Shown here: piece by piece, positions 9,054-18,133 of the stretch
How the letters are laid out: each line of letters begins with the position of its first letter
How positions within the stretch are numbered: position 1 is the stretch's first letter
From: Alphaproteobacteria bacterium
GTDB taxonomy: Bacteria; Pseudomonadota; Alphaproteobacteria; Rhodobacterales; Rhodobacteraceae
Length of the DNA stretch: 41,711 nt
NCBI GenBank assembly: GCA_030424645.1
Contig: JAUHWP010000013.1
Coordinates: 1 to 41,711 of the forward strand
Direction of reading: 5' to 3'
The notes under the pieces: model-generated
Database searches by the model: none
What the model was told of the DNA's origin: nothing
What the model saw: only the letters and a program-made list of their open reading frames with translations
Program-made: the position numbers and the translations under genes

Positions 9054-11249
9054 TCAATAAAAACTCTGCGGATCAATATCCACCGACACCCGTATGTCTC
9101 CCTTGATCTGGAACTGCCCCAGCCAGCGTTTCAAGGCGGCCTGAATGGGTGCGCCCTTTTCGGCCTTCACCAGCAGGCGCACGCGATGGCGCCCCCTGAT
9201 CCGCGCGATCGGGGCGGGGGCGGGGCCGTAAAGTTGTGCGCCGATCTGGATCAGGGGCTCGGACCGGCGGGCCATGTCGGTGCCAAGATCGAACACCGCC
9301 TGAATATCGGGCGAGGACAGCACGATCCCGGCCATGCGGCCATAAGGGGGGACGCCGGCGGCCTGACGCTCGGTTGCTTCGGCTTTCCAGAACTTCTCCT
9401 CCTCACCCGCAAGGATGGCGCGGATCACGGGGTGTTCGGGTTGGAAGGTTTGCAGAAGGGCGACGCCGGGGACCTCGGCCCGCCCGGCGCGGCCTGCGAC
9501 TTGCCGGATCAGTTGAAAGGTACGTTCGGCGGCGCGCAGGTCGGAGCCTTGCAGGCCAAGATCGGCGTCGATCACCCCCACGAGCGTCAGTTTCGGGAAG
9601 TTGTGCCCCTTGGCGACCAGTTGCGTGCCGATGATGATGTCGGCCCCGCCTTCGGCAATCAGTTCGATTTGCTCTTTCAGCGCCCGCGCCGATCCGAACA
9701 GGTCCGAGGACAGCACCGCCACACGGGCATCGGGGAAGCTTGCCCGCACTTCCTCGGCCAATCGCTCGACGCCGGGGCCGACCGGGGCCAGCTTGCCCTC
9801 GACCTCGCATTCCGGGCAGGCTTCGGGCATCGGTTTCGTCTCACCGCATTGGTGGCAGACAAGACGTTTCTGGAACCGGTGTTCGACCATCCGCGCGTCG
9901 CAATGGTCGCACCCGATCTGGTGACCGCAGGCACGGCAGATCGTGACCGGCGCATAGCCCCGGCGGTTGATGAACAGAAGCGACTGCTCACCCTTTGATA
10001 TCCGCAAGGTCACGGCCGCTTTCAGAGTAGGGGAAATCCAGCTTTGCGATGGCAGATCCTCTTGCCGCATGTCGATGGCGCGCATGTCGGGCATCACCGC
10101 CGGGCCATAGCGGCTGGTCAGGTCGATGCGTTTGTATTTGCCTGCCTCGCAATTGGCCCAGGTTTCCAGCGACGGCGTCGCCGAGGCCAGCACCACCTGC
10201 GCGTCGCAGATCGAGGCGCGCAGCACCGCCATGTCACGGGCAGAGTAAAGCACCCCGTCTTCCTGCTTGTAGGAACTGTCATGTTCCTCGTCAACGATCA
10301 CCAGACCGAGGTCGCGGAAGGGCAGGTAAAGCGCGGACCGGGCGCCGACGACCAGTGATGCTTCGCCCTGCCCGACCATGCGCCAGCAACGGCGCCGTTC
10401 GGTCATGGTGACACCGGAGTGCCATTCGGCGGGGCGCGCGCCAAAGCGTTCCTCGACCCGTTTCAGGAACTCGGCGGTCAGGGCGATTTCAGGCAGCAGC
10501 ACAAGAGCCTGACGCCCTTTGCGCAGGCAGGCGGCGACGGCTTCCAGATACACCTCGGTCTTGCCCGCACCGGTCACGCCGCGCAGAAGCGTGGTGCCAT
10601 ACCGCCCGGCGCGCACGCCATCGGTCAGTTGTTTCGCCGCTTGGGCCTGATCCGCGGTCAACTCTTTCCCCGGCAACGATGGGTCGAGCCGGGGATAGGG
10701 CATGTCGCGGGGGGTGTCCTCTTCGCGGATCGCCCCCAGCTTGACCAGCCCCTTCACGACCGACCCGCTGACCCCTGCGAGATCGGCCAGCTCTTTCTGG
10801 GTGAACCCGACGCCGGGCTGATCCATCAGCACATCCATCACCTTGGCACGGGCATCGGTCAGACGGTTGGGGCGGTGACCCGAAGACTTCAGCACCTTAC
10901 GCATCGACGGTGGGTCGGACAGGCCCGGCGCACGGGTGGCAAGGCGCAGCATCTGGCTCATCGGGGTCAGGGTATAATCGCCCACGCGGGTCAGAAACTC
11001 GGCCATTTCGGCACGCATCGGCGCCACGTCCAGGACCCGGATCACCGCCCGCAACTTGGCCGCATCAAACCCGCCCTCGCCCGGCCCCCAAACCACACCC
11101 AGCACTTTGCGCGGCCCCAAAGGCACCTCGACGAAATCGCCCTGCACGCAGCCCCCTTCGGGCGCGCGATAGGTCAGGATACGATCCAGGGGCTGGGCGG
11201 TCAGGACCCCGACCCGCGCGCCTTGCTGAAAGTGCTGAATATCGCTCAT
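9054..11249 (-). CDS. priA: Primosomal protein N' (replication restart helicase)
   Basis: DEAH-type 3'-5' helicase that recognises stalled forks and starts reloading of the replicative helicase. 731 aa. The N-terminal DNA-binding domain is followed by Walker A GVTGAGKTEVYLEAV, Walker B VIVDEEHDSSYKQ, and helicase motifs LFINRRGYAP and QVAGRAGRAEVPG. The Cys-rich zinc insert has CRACGHQIGCDHC, VCHQCGE and EACPEC, giving four Cys pairs for two zinc ions. The ATG at 11249 (MSDIQHF) is preferred over one at 11327: the extra 26 residues are not family-like and would shorten the gap to the divergent aldolase gene to 24 nt. It converges on the YeeE-type gene across an inverted repeat. Confidence 0.95.
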   Translation of the reverse strand: MSDIQHFQQGARVGVLTAQPLDRILTYRAPEGGCVQGDFVEVPLGPRKVLGVVWGPGEGGFDAAKLRAVIRVLDVAPMRAEMAEFLTRVGDYTLTPMSQMLRLATRAPGLSDPPSMRKVLKSSGHRPNRLTDARAKVMDVLMDQPGVGFTQKELADLAGVSGSVVKGLVKLGAIREEDTPRDMPYPRLDPSLPGKELTADQAQAAKQLTDGVRAGRYGTTLLRGVTGAGKTEVYLEAVAACLRKGRQALVLLPEIALTAEFLKRVEERFGARPAEWHSGVTMTERRRCWRMVGQGEASLVVGARSALYLPFRDLGLVIVDEEHDSSYKQEDGVLYSARDMAVLRASICDAQVVLASATPSLETWANCEAGKYKRIDLTSRYGPAVMPDMRAIDMRQEDLPSQSWISPTLKAAVTLRISKGEQSLLFINRRGYAPVTICRACGHQIGCDHCDARMVEHRFQKRLVCHQCGETKPMPEACPECEVEGKLAPVGPGVERLAEEVRASFPDARVAVLSSDLFGSARALKEQIELIAEGGADIIIGTQLVAKGHNFPKLTLVGVIDADLGLQGSDLRAAERTFQLIRQVAGRAGRAEVPGVALLQTFQPEHPVIRAILAGEEEKFWKAEATERQAAGVPPYGRMAGIVLSSPDIQAVFDLGTDMARRSEPLIQIGAQLYGPAPAPIARIRGRHRVRLLVKAEKGAPIQAALKRWLGQFQIKGDIRVSVDIDPQSFY

Positions 11250-11351
11250 TTCATCCCAATCCCCGTGTTTGGGCGCACCATAAGGGCTTTCTGCCCGCGC
11301 GCCCATGGGGTATGAGAGCGCAAACACCGAATAGCTGCAGGAGCCGCGCTT

Positions 11352-12005
11352 ATGAAATTCTTCGCTGATTCAGCCGACATCGACGCCATCAAGGAACTGA
11401 ACGACATCGGGATGCTTGACGGCGTGACAACCAACCCCTCGATCATCAAGAAATCGGGTCGTGACATTCTGGAAGTGACAAAGGAAATCTGCGACATCGT
11501 GGATGGCCCGGTCTCGGCCGAGGTCACGGCCGTCGACGCCGACACCATGATCGCCGAAGGCCGCAAGCTGGCCAAGATCGCCGACAACATCGCGGTGAAG
11601 GTGCCGCTGACCTGGGACGGTCTGAAAGCCTGCAAGGTGCTGACCGACGAAGGCACCATGGTCAACGTGACGCTCTGTTTCTCGGCCAACCAGGCGCTGC
11701 TGGCTGCCAAAGCCGGTGCGACCTTCATTTCCCCCTTCATCGGCCGCCTGGACGACATCAACATGGACGGGCTGGAACTGATCGAGGACATTCGCACCAT
11801 CTATGACAATTACGGGTTCGAGACGCAGATCTTGGCGGCGTCGATCCGGTCGGTCAACCACATGAAAGACTGCGCGCTGGTTGGTGCCGATGTGGCCACC
11901 GCGCCCACATCCGTCATTCAGGCGATGGCCAAGCATGTTCTGACCGACAAGGGTCTGGACGCATTCCTGGCGGATATCAAGGCCGCAGGCATCAAGATCC
12001 TGTAA
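11352..12005 (+). CDS. fsa: Short transaldolase / fructose-6-phosphate aldolase (TalC/FSA family)
   Basis: 217-aa class I aldolase of the short transaldolase group, acting on sugar phosphates of the pentose-phosphate pathway. Visible sites are FADSADI with the catalytic Asp6, [13 protein letters not shown], the Schiff-base Lys83 in [41 protein letters not shown], and [11 protein letters not shown]. Length and motifs fit TalC/FSA; transaldolase versus fructose-6-phosphate aldolase activity cannot be settled by eye. The ATG has GGAG 8 nt upstream. It is divergent from priA (102 nt) and followed by a clear terminator. Confidence 0.93.
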   Translation: MKFFADSADIDAIKELNDIGMLDGVTTNPSIIKKSGRDILEVTKEICDIVDGPVSAEVTAVDADTMIAEGRKLAKIADNIAVKVPLTWDGLKACKVLTDEGTMVNVTLCFSANQALLAAKAGATFISPFIGRLDDINMDGLELIEDIRTIYDNYGFETQILAASIRSVNHMKDCALVGADVATAPTSVIQAMAKHVLTDKGLDAFLADIKAAGIKIL

Positions 12006-12034
12006 GGACCACAGGTTGATCATCCGACTGTTAC

Positions 12035-12057
12035 GAGGGGGCCACGGCCCCCTCTTT
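12035..12057 (+). terminator. Rho-independent terminator after fsa
   Basis: An 8-bp GC stem, GAGGGGGC / GCCCCCTC, with a CACG tetraloop runs straight into TTT. It starts 30 nt after the fsa stop. The T-run is short, but the stem is strong. Confidence 0.75.
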
Positions 12058-12145
12058 CATTTCGGGCAGGTGCGAAAAACTGCCGACCTGCGCCGATCCA
12101 TCGTGTATATTCGGTCAAAACGATAAAACAAAACCGAGGCAGCAG

Positions 12146-12853
12146 ATGACCGTACCCGCTACGATTGATGAAGAATTGCGTGCGCATTTGATCGCGCAAC
12201 CCGAGACCATTCTGGACGATCAGGACATCATGCGCGCGCTGATTGCCGCGAACGAACGCGCGATGGGTGCCAATATCGTCGACCTGCGCGGCATCGCGAT
12301 GGACCGGCTTGAGGCGCGGCTGGACCGGCTTGAGGATACCCACCGTTCGGTGATCGCAGCGGCGTATAACAACATTTCCGGCATGAACATGATCCACCGT
12401 GCCGTGCTTCGAATGCTGGACCCTGCGGATTTCGAGCTGTTCATGGCCGACCTTGGCGGCGAGGTGGCCGAGATATTGCGCGTCGATTGCGTGCGGCTGG
12501 TTCTGGAAACCGAGCTTGGCCAGAAAAACAGCGCGGTCGCACGGCTTGGGCAGGTTCTTTCGGTCGCGGACCCGGGCTTTGTCGACGACTATCTTGGCAT
12601 GAGCACCGCTCAGTCGACGCGACAGGTGTTCCTGCGGCAAATCCAGGAACAGGACGAAACGATCTACGGTGACACCGGTTTCTGGGTCCGGTCCGAAGCC
12701 TGCATCCGCCTTGACCTTGGCGAAGGTCGCCTGCCCGGCATGTTGGTTCTGGGCGTCGAGGACGAACACCAGTTCAAACCGGGTCAGGGCACCGACCTTC
12801 TGGCCTTCTTCGGTGGTGTTTTTGAACGCGCGATGCGCCGCTGGTTGTCGTGA
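12146..12853 (+). CDS. DUF484 family protein
   Basis: 235-aa cytosolic protein of the DUF484 (YigA-like) family. After a helical N-terminal part with a likely short coiled coil (DRLEARLDRLEDTHRSVIAAA) comes a GAF-like C-terminal domain (FELFMADLGGEVAEIL to FERAMRRWL). It overlaps xerC by four bases (GTGA). The DUF484-xerC arrangement is widely conserved (it also occurs in gammaproteobacteria), which suggests a link to chromosome-dimer resolution, but the biochemical role is unknown. A TATATT at 12106-12111 could be its -10 element; no good -35 accompanies it. Confidence 0.9.
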   Translation: MTVPATIDEELRAHLIAQPETILDDQDIMRALIAANERAMGANIVDLRGIAMDRLEARLDRLEDTHRSVIAAAYNNISGMNMIHRAVLRMLDPADFELFMADLGGEVAEILRVDCVRLVLETELGQKNSAVARLGQVLSVADPGFVDDYLGMSTAQSTRQVFLRQIQEQDETIYGDTGFWVRSEACIRLDLGEGRLPGMLVLGVEDEHQFKPGQGTDLLAFFGGVFERAMRRWLS

Positions 12854-13785
12854 CCGCCCGAAAGAAACCGATGATCCCGGACGGCACCCGCGCCGCGCTT
12901 TCGGACTGGATTGATCATATCCGCGCGCTGGATGGGGCGTCGGCGAATACGATCGCGGCGTATCAGACCGATCTGAGCGGATACCTGGCCTTCATGGCAG
13001 AGCATCTGGGCGGGTCGGCCGGGCGCGGTGGGCTGGCGCACGTCACACTGTCGGATATGCGGGCATGGATGGCGCATGAACGCGGGCGCGGTGTGGGGGC
13101 ACGATCCCTTGCCCGGTCCTTGTCTGCGGTCAAGAGCTTCTATCGCTGGCTCAGCGAACGGGACGAATTCGACGCGACCGCCGTCCTGTCGATCCGCAGC
13201 CCCAAGTTCACCCGAAAGCTGCCCCGCCCGCTGGCACCCGACGCGGCGAAGACGGTGATCGAAACCGCCGGGATGCAATCGCAACACGGCTGGGTCGGCG
13301 CCCGCGACATCGCGGTCGCGACGCTTCTGTACGGATGTGGCCTGCGGATATCCGAGGCACTTGGCCTGACCTGCGCCGACGCCCCGCTGGCGGAGGCGTT
13401 GCGGATCAGGGGCAAGGGCGGCAAGGAACGCGTGGTGCCCGTGCTGCCCGCTGCGCGCGACGCGGTCGAAACCTATCGCCGCCTGTGCCCTCACCCGGAA
13501 GCCCCCAACGCGCCGCTGTTTCGGGGGGTGCGTGGCGGCGCGCTTGGCCCGCGCATGGTGCAGAAGGTGATGGAGCAGGTGCGCCTGCAACTGGGCTTGC
13601 CGGCCACCGCGACACCCCATGCCATGCGACACAGCTTCGCCACGCATCTTCTGGCCGCCGGGGGCGATCTGCGCGCCATTCAGGAACTTCTGGGGCACGC
13701 CAGCCTGTCCACGACGCAAGCCTATACCTCGGTCGACACCTCACGGTTGTTAGAGGTCTATCACGCCGCCCACCCCCGCGCGTAA
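12850..13785 (+). CDS. xerC: Site-specific tyrosine recombinase XerC
   Basis: Tyrosine recombinase that acts with XerD at dif to resolve chromosome dimers. 311 aa. The N-terminal SAM-like DNA-binding domain covers about residues 15-105. The catalytic set is visible: Arg166 (CGLRISEALGL), Lys189 (GKGGKERVVPV), His257 and Arg260 (PHAMRHSFATHLL), His283 (LLGHASLSTTQ) and the nucleophile Tyr292 (AYTSVD). It starts at GTG 12850, overlapping the DUF484 stop by 4 nt. XerC rather than XerD is inferred from the DUF484 neighbour. Confidence 0.94.
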   Translation: MTARKKPMIPDGTRAALSDWIDHIRALDGASANTIAAYQTDLSGYLAFMAEHLGGSAGRGGLAHVTLSDMRAWMAHERGRGVGARSLARSLSAVKSFYRWLSERDEFDATAVLSIRSPKFTRKLPRPLAPDAAKTVIETAGMQSQHGWVGARDIAVATLLYGCGLRISEALGLTCADAPLAEALRIRGKGGKERVVPVLPAARDAVETYRRLCPHPEAPNAPLFRGVRGGALGPRMVQKVMEQVRLQLGLPATATPHAMRHSFATHLLAAGGDLRAIQELLGHASLSTTQAYTSVDTSRLLEVYHAAHPRA

Positions 13786-13846
13786 CACACAAGCCGAACC
13801 AAGGTTTATCCTTTCCCCCACATCCAATTTCCGGCACAAAGCGCGC

Positions 13847-14545
13847 ATGAAACTTTCGACCAAAGCCCTTTTCGTCCACCTGTTGACCGCAACCGGTGCC
13901 GTTTTTGCAATGTTGGCAATGTTGGCCGCCGTGGACGAGGAATGGAGCCTGATGTTCCTGTGGCTGGTCGTCGCCTTCGGTGTGGACGGCATAGATGGGC
14001 CCTTGGCCCGGCGCTATGACGTGTCAGTCAACGCCCCGCAATATGACGGCGTGTTGATGGACCTGATCATCGACTATCTGACCTATGTGTTCATTCCGGC
14101 TTATGCGTTGTTCAAATCCGGTCTGATGCCGGGTTGGACCGGGTGGTTTGCGATCATCGTCATCACCTTCGCCAGTGCCATCTATTTCGCCGACACGCGG
14201 ATGAAGACCAAGGACAACAGCTTCTCGGGCTTTCCGGGGTGTTGGAACATGCTGGTCATCGTGTTGTTCGCCACGCAGCCCAACTTCTGGTTCATGCTGG
14301 TTCTGGTCACGGCATTGGCGGTTGCGATGTTCCTGCCGCTGAAATTCATCCACCCGGTGCGGACCGAGCGTTGGCGTCTTGTCAGCCTTCCCTGTGCGTT
14401 TGCTTGGACCTTCTTTGCCGGTTGGGCGGCATGGGTCGACTTCCACCCGGAAAGCTGGGCACATTGGGGGCTGATTGTGACCTCGATCTATCTGTTGGGG
14501 GCAGGCGTGGCGCAGCAGATCGTGCCGGAACGCTCGGCCGCATGA
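13847..14545 (+). CDS. pcs: Phosphatidylcholine synthase
   Basis: 232-aa integral membrane enzyme that joins CDP-diacylglycerol with choline to make phosphatidylcholine in one step, the bacterial Pcs route. The CDP-alcohol phosphotransferase motif is DGIDGPLARRYDVSVN followed by APQYDGVLMDLIIDY, giving D-x2-D-G-x2-A-R and later G-x3-D-x3-D. About seven to eight hydrophobic helices follow, and IYFADTRMKTKDNSFSGFP is typical of Pcs rather than PgsA or PssA. It lies 61 nt after xerC on the same strand and stops 4 nt before the convergent moaE stop. Membrane phosphatidylcholine is common in this group. Confidence 0.93.
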   Translation: MKLSTKALFVHLLTATGAVFAMLAMLAAVDEEWSLMFLWLVVAFGVDGIDGPLARRYDVSVNAPQYDGVLMDLIIDYLTYVFIPAYALFKSGLMPGWTGWFAIIVITFASAIYFADTRMKTKDNSFSGFPGCWNMLVIVLFATQPNFWFMLVLVTALAVAMFLPLKFIHPVRTERWRLVSLPCAFAWTFFAGWAAWVDFHPESWAHWGLIVTSIYLLGAGVAQQIVPERSAA

Positions 14546-14549
14546 CGCA

Positions 14550-14999
14550 TTAGCGCGACCAGCGCTTCAGGGCGTCTTCGTCATCCACCTTCGCATCGAC
14601 CCAATCCGTGCTTCCATCCCGCTTGACCTCCCGTTTCCAGAACGGCGCGCGGGATTTCAGGTAATCCATCAGAAACTCGGCCGCCTCAAACGCGGCGACC
14701 CGGTGGGCGGCGGCAGTGGCAACCATCATGATCTGCGCGCCGGGGCGCAGCGGGCCGTGACGGTGGATCACAAGGCAATCGGCCAGCGACCAACGCACGC
14801 GTGCTTCTTCCACGATGGCAGCAATCGCCTTTTCGGTCATACCGGGATAGTGCTCGATCTCCATCCGATCCAGGGTTCCGCTATCGTCACGCACAACGCC
14901 TGTGAAGCTGACGACCGCCCCGACATCGCTGCGCCCTTGGGCGAAACCTGACAGCTCCGCACCCGGATCAAATGCCTCGCTCTGAACCCGGACGGTCAT
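14550..14999 (-). CDS. moaE: Molybdopterin synthase catalytic subunit
   Basis: Large subunit of molybdopterin synthase, which transfers sulfur from the MoaD thiocarboxylate to precursor Z (cPMP). 149 aa, full length. Family segments are GAVVSFTGVVRD, LEIEHYPGMTEKAI-like (MEIEHYPGMTEKAIAAI), VIHRHGPLRPGAQIMMV, and the Lys-rich catalytic loop PFWKREVKRDGSTDW. Its ATG begins one base after the moaD stop, so the two subunits are made together. Last gene of the uvrC-pgsA-moaD-moaE run. Confidence 0.95.
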   Translation of the reverse strand: MTVRVQSEAFDPGAELSGFAQGRSDVGAVVSFTGVVRDDSGTLDRMEIEHYPGMTEKAIAAIVEEARVRWSLADCLVIHRHGPLRPGAQIMMVATAAAHRVAAFEAAEFLMDYLKSRAPFWKREVKRDGSTDWVDAKVDDEDALKRWSR

Positions 15000-15000
15000 G

Positions 15001-15249
15001 TCAGCCCCCCGTCATCGGCGGAAAGAACGCCACCTCGCGCACACCATTCAGGGGGGCATCGAAATCGGCCAGTTCCTGATCCAGTGCAACGCGCAGGGCG
15101 GACAGATCGGCAAAAGCCGCGGCATAGCGAGGCTCGCGCGCCCGCAGTTCCTCGACCAGTTCCGCCACGGTCGCGGCGCTTGTTTCGATCTTCTCGCGCG
15201 GCTCTCCGATACGTTCGCGCACCCAAGCGAAATACATGACTTCAACCAT
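15001..15249 (-). CDS. moaD: Molybdopterin synthase sulfur-carrier subunit
   Basis: 82-aa ubiquitin-like sulfur carrier. It ends in Gly-Gly (FFPPMTGG), the C-terminus that is adenylated and then thiocarboxylated. The N-terminus MVEVMYFAWVRERIG matches MoaD of alphaproteobacteria. The start overlaps the end of pgsA by 8 nt and the stop is one base before moaE, indicating one transcript. Confidence 0.95.
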   Translation of the reverse strand: MVEVMYFAWVRERIGEPREKIETSAATVAELVEELRAREPRYAAAFADLSALRVALDQELADFDAPLNGVREVAFFPPMTGG

Positions 15250-15916
15250 GTTCCGGCTCCTCTCGCAGAAACGGCATTGCCTTGCGGAAATAATCCCAGC
15301 CGGTCACAACCGTCAGCGCACCGGCAATCCACAACAGCGTAATCCCCAGCCATGCAGACCAACGGCTTGCGGCCTCGTAATACAAAAGCCCGATGCCATC
15401 GGGAATCGTGCCATTGAAGATGCCATCAATCGTCGCCTGATCCATCCCCTGCATCCGGTCCAGCAAACTGTGCTGGAATATCCCGGTCGAGAACAGAACG
15501 GCAATCGCAATCATCTGCACCGTGGTTTTCCATTTCGCCAGGTTTGTCACTTTCAGCGCGCGGGCCTTGTCGCCCAATGTCTCACGCAGGCCCGACACGA
15601 ACACTTCGCGATAAATGATCAAAGCCGAGGGCAGAAGGATCCACGGCGTGACCCCCGCATAGCCATTGATCACCAGAAGCGCGATCAGCACCATCGCCTT
15701 GTCGGCAATCGGGTCCATTGCCGCGCCAAACAGGCTTTCCAGCTTCCACGCCCGCGCCAGATACCCGTCAAGATAGTCGGTGATCGAGGCGACGATGAAC
15801 AGGATGATGGCATACCAATCCGCCCACGGGCGCGCGAAATACAGAAACATGACCGGCAGCAAGGGCGCGGCAATCAACCGGGCGACGGTCAGGATATTGG
15901 GAAGGTTCCATTTCAT
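15242..15916 (-). CDS. pgsA: CDP-diacylglycerol-glycerol-3-phosphate 3-phosphatidyltransferase
   Basis: Membrane enzyme making phosphatidylglycerophosphate, the committed step to phosphatidylglycerol. 224 aa. The start MKWNLPNILTVARLIAAPLL is typical of PgsA. The CDP-alcohol phosphotransferase motif is TDYLDGYLARAWKLESLFG followed by AAMDPIADK, complete with all Asp residues. About five to six hydrophobic helices. The ATG at 15916 has AGGAG 7 nt upstream; uvrC ends 18 nt before it. It is the second CDP-alcohol phosphotransferase within 2.1 kb, the other being pcs. Confidence 0.94.
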   Translation of the reverse strand: MKWNLPNILTVARLIAAPLLPVMFLYFARPWADWYAIILFIVASITDYLDGYLARAWKLESLFGAAMDPIADKAMVLIALLVINGYAGVTPWILLPSALIIYREVFVSGLRETLGDKARALKVTNLAKWKTTVQMIAIAVLFSTGIFQHSLLDRMQGMDQATIDGIFNGTIPDGIGLLYYEAASRWSAWLGITLLWIAGALTVVTGWDYFRKAMPFLREEPEHG

Positions 15917-15934
15917 AGGTTTCTCCTTACCCTG

Positions 15935-17818
15935 TCAGCCCTTGTCATGGAAGAAGCCATAGATCGCTTCGGCCAGAGTTTCGGAAATACCATCCACCGC
16001 CTTGAGGTCTTCAAGCCCTGCGCGGCTGACCGCCTTGGCCGAACCGAAGTGCTGCAAGAGCGCGCGCTTGCGGGTGGCGCCCACGCCGGGCACCTCGTCC
16101 AGTGGTGTGGCACCCTGCGCCTTGGCGCGCTTGGCGCGGTGGGTGCCGATGGCAAAGCGGTGTGCCTCGTCCCGCAGGCGCTGGATGAAATACAGAACCG
16201 GATCATTCCGTTTCAACGCGAAAGGGCGTTGTTTCCGTCGGTGAAATTCTTCCTTGCCGTGGTCGCGGTCCACGCCCTTGGCCACGCCGACCATCGGAAT
16301 ATCGGTGACGCCAAGTTCTTCCATGATCTCATGCACCGCGCTGACCTGTCCGGCACCGCCGTCGATCAGCAGAAGGTCGGGCCAGTGTTCGCCCTCGCGA
16401 TCCGGGTCTTCTTTCAACAGGCGTTTGAACCGGCGGGTCAGCACCTCTTTCATCATGCCGAAATCGTCACCGGGGGTCAGGTCGTCACCCTTGATGTTGA
16501 ACTTGCGATACTGGCTTTTCATGAAACCTTCCGGTCCGGCCACGATCATCGCCCCGACCGCGTGCGCGCCTTGGATATGCGAGTTGTCATAGACCTCGAT
16601 CCGTTTGGGCGGGCCGTCCAGATCGAACGCCTGAGCAATCCCGTCCAACAGCCGCGTTTGCGTTGCGGTTTCGGCCATCTTGCGGCCAAGGCTTTCGCGG
16701 GCATTGCGCTGCGCATTGGCGACCAGTTCGGATTTTTCACCACGCAAGGGCACGGAAATCTCCACCTTGCGCCCCAGCCGTTCAGTCAGCGCTTCGGCCA
16801 TCAGATCCTGTTCGTCCAGCGGGTCGGACAACAGGATCAGGCGCGGTGGTTCCTTCTGGTCATAAAACTGGCCGACAAAGGCCTGAAGCACCTCGCCCGG
16901 TCCCGCCCCTGCCCCGGTGCGGGGATAGAAATCGCGGTTGCCCCAGTTCTGATGCGCACGGATGAAGAACACCTGAACACAGGCCTGCCCCCCTTCCATA
17001 TGAAGCGCGATCACGTCGGCCTCGGCCACACCCCGTGGATTGACGCCCTGCGCCTGCTGCACCTGGGTCAAGGCCCGGATACGGTCGCGCAGAACGGCGG
17101 CTTTTTCGAACTCCATCGCCTCGGAGGCCGCCTGCATGTCCGCGGCCAGGTTTTCCTGCATTTTCGTGGTGCGACCGGACAGGAAATCCTCGGCATCGCG
17201 CACAAGGTTTGCATAGCCTTCCTCGTCGATTTTCCCGACACACGGCCCGGAACACCGCTTGATCTGATACTGAAGGCACGGGCGCGACCGGCTGTCGAAC
17301 ATCGCATCCGAACAATTGCGCAGCAGGAACACCTTCTGCAACTGGTTCAGCGTCCGGTTGACCGCATCCGCGCTGGCGAAGGGGCCATAATATGCCCCTT
17401 TCTCTTTCCGTGCGCCGCGGTGCTTCTTGATCTGCGGAAACGCGTGCCCGGTCACAAGGATGTTGGGAAAGCTCTTGTCGTCCCTCAGCAGCACATTGAA
17501 ATGAGGTTTCAACTGCTTGATCAGGTTCTGCTCAAGCAGCAGCGCCTCGGTTTCCGTGCGGGTGGTCAGGAACATCATCGACGCGGTCTGGCCGATCATG
17601 CGCGTGATCCGGGCCGTGTGGCCCGTGGGCTTGGCATAGCTTGACACGCGCTTCTTCAGGCTGCGCGCCTTGCCCACGTATAGCACCCGCCCCTTGGCAT
17701 CGAGCATCCGGTAAACGCCCGGCGAGTTATCCAGCGTTTTCAGGTAGGATTGGATGACACCATGCCCGACCGGAACCGCCGGTTTGTCCTGCTCGTTCGT
17801 GGTGTTTTCACCGTTCAT
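15935..17818 (-). CDS. uvrC: Excinuclease ABC subunit C
   Basis: Nuclease of nucleotide excision repair, making both incisions around a lesion marked by UvrAB. 627 aa. Order: GIY-YIG domain ([19 protein letters not shown], about residues 33-51), Cys-containing linker ([15 protein letters not shown]), UVR domain binding UvrB ([18 protein letters not shown]), RNase-H-like endonuclease domain ([32 protein letters not shown]), and a C-terminal helix-hairpin-helix pair ([33 protein letters not shown]). The ATG at 17818 is chosen; one codon earlier is a TTG. First gene of the uvrC-pgsA-moaDE run. Confidence 0.96.
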   Translation of the reverse strand: MNGENTTNEQDKPAVPVGHGVIQSYLKTLDNSPGVYRMLDAKGRVLYVGKARSLKKRVSSYAKPTGHTARITRMIGQTASMMFLTTRTETEALLLEQNLIKQLKPHFNVLLRDDKSFPNILVTGHAFPQIKKHRGARKEKGAYYGPFASADAVNRTLNQLQKVFLLRNCSDAMFDSRSRPCLQYQIKRCSGPCVGKIDEEGYANLVRDAEDFLSGRTTKMQENLAADMQAASEAMEFEKAAVLRDRIRALTQVQQAQGVNPRGVAEADVIALHMEGGQACVQVFFIRAHQNWGNRDFYPRTGAGAGPGEVLQAFVGQFYDQKEPPRLILLSDPLDEQDLMAEALTERLGRKVEISVPLRGEKSELVANAQRNARESLGRKMAETATQTRLLDGIAQAFDLDGPPKRIEVYDNSHIQGAHAVGAMIVAGPEGFMKSQYRKFNIKGDDLTPGDDFGMMKEVLTRRFKRLLKEDPDREGEHWPDLLLIDGGAGQVSAVHEIMEELGVTDIPMVGVAKGVDRDHGKEEFHRRKQRPFALKRNDPVLYFIQRLRDEAHRFAIGTHRAKRAKAQGATPLDEVPGVGATRKRALLQHFGSAKAVSRAGLEDLKAVDGISETLAEAIYGFFHDKG

Positions 17819-17864
17819 CAACCCGCTGCCCCGATTCTTTCTGCGCCTGCAATCTTAGCGCCCC

Positions 17865-17879
17865 GAACACAAGAGGAAA
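17865..17879. promoter_or_regulatory. Possible alphaproteobacterial LexA box upstream of uvrC
   Basis: GAAC-N7-GAAA, one base off the alphaproteobacterial SOS box GAACN7GAAC, about 47 nt upstream of the uvrC ATG. A DNA-repair gene makes SOS control plausible, but single near-matches arise by chance. Confidence 0.25.
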
Positions 17880-17894
17880 CCTGCCCACAATTTC

Positions 17895-17903
17895 TGTGGA
17901 TAA
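17895..17903. promoter_or_regulatory. DnaA box (perfect TTATCCACA)
   Basis: TGTGGATAA on the plus strand, the exact complement of the consensus DnaA box, in an AT-rich gene-free region. A weaker inverted match (CCATCCACA, 7/9) lies 20 nt further right. Could be a DnaA-responsive regulatory site; one perfect 9-mer in 42 kb is not improbable by chance. Confidence 0.35.
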
Positions 17904-18133
17904 CTCTGAGGACATGTTTTGACCATCCACAAAAACGCCTTGTATTCCGCCCGCTTCCACGATGTGCCTATTTTTTAGGCATTTTCGCAACCCATTGATA
18001 AATAAGGAAAGAATTGTAACGCCCGTGTAAATAAATGAAATCATTGCAAAAAATACGGACCTTCCGCAAGGTGAACTTCACTAGTGCACAACTTTCCGAC
18101 GGCGGAACAGGTTCGATACCTGCAAGCCGGGAT

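Larger units (their letters stand above)
17819..18133. other. 315-nt AT-rich region upstream of uvrC
   Basis: No protein-coding signal in either strand. The region holds the presumed uvrC promoter (leftward). It is notably AT-rich at 17975-18055. A perfect TTATCCACA DnaA box (minus strand) lies at 17895-17903, a 7/9 inverted match at 17923-17931, and a near LexA-type direct repeat at 17865-17879. Confidence 0.6.

Noticed and set aside
15236-17644. 802-codon open frame on the plus strand across pgsA and uvrC
   Set aside because: Antisense to two clear genes on the minus strand; His/Arg/Gln-rich with no family likeness, as expected from GC-rich codon bias.
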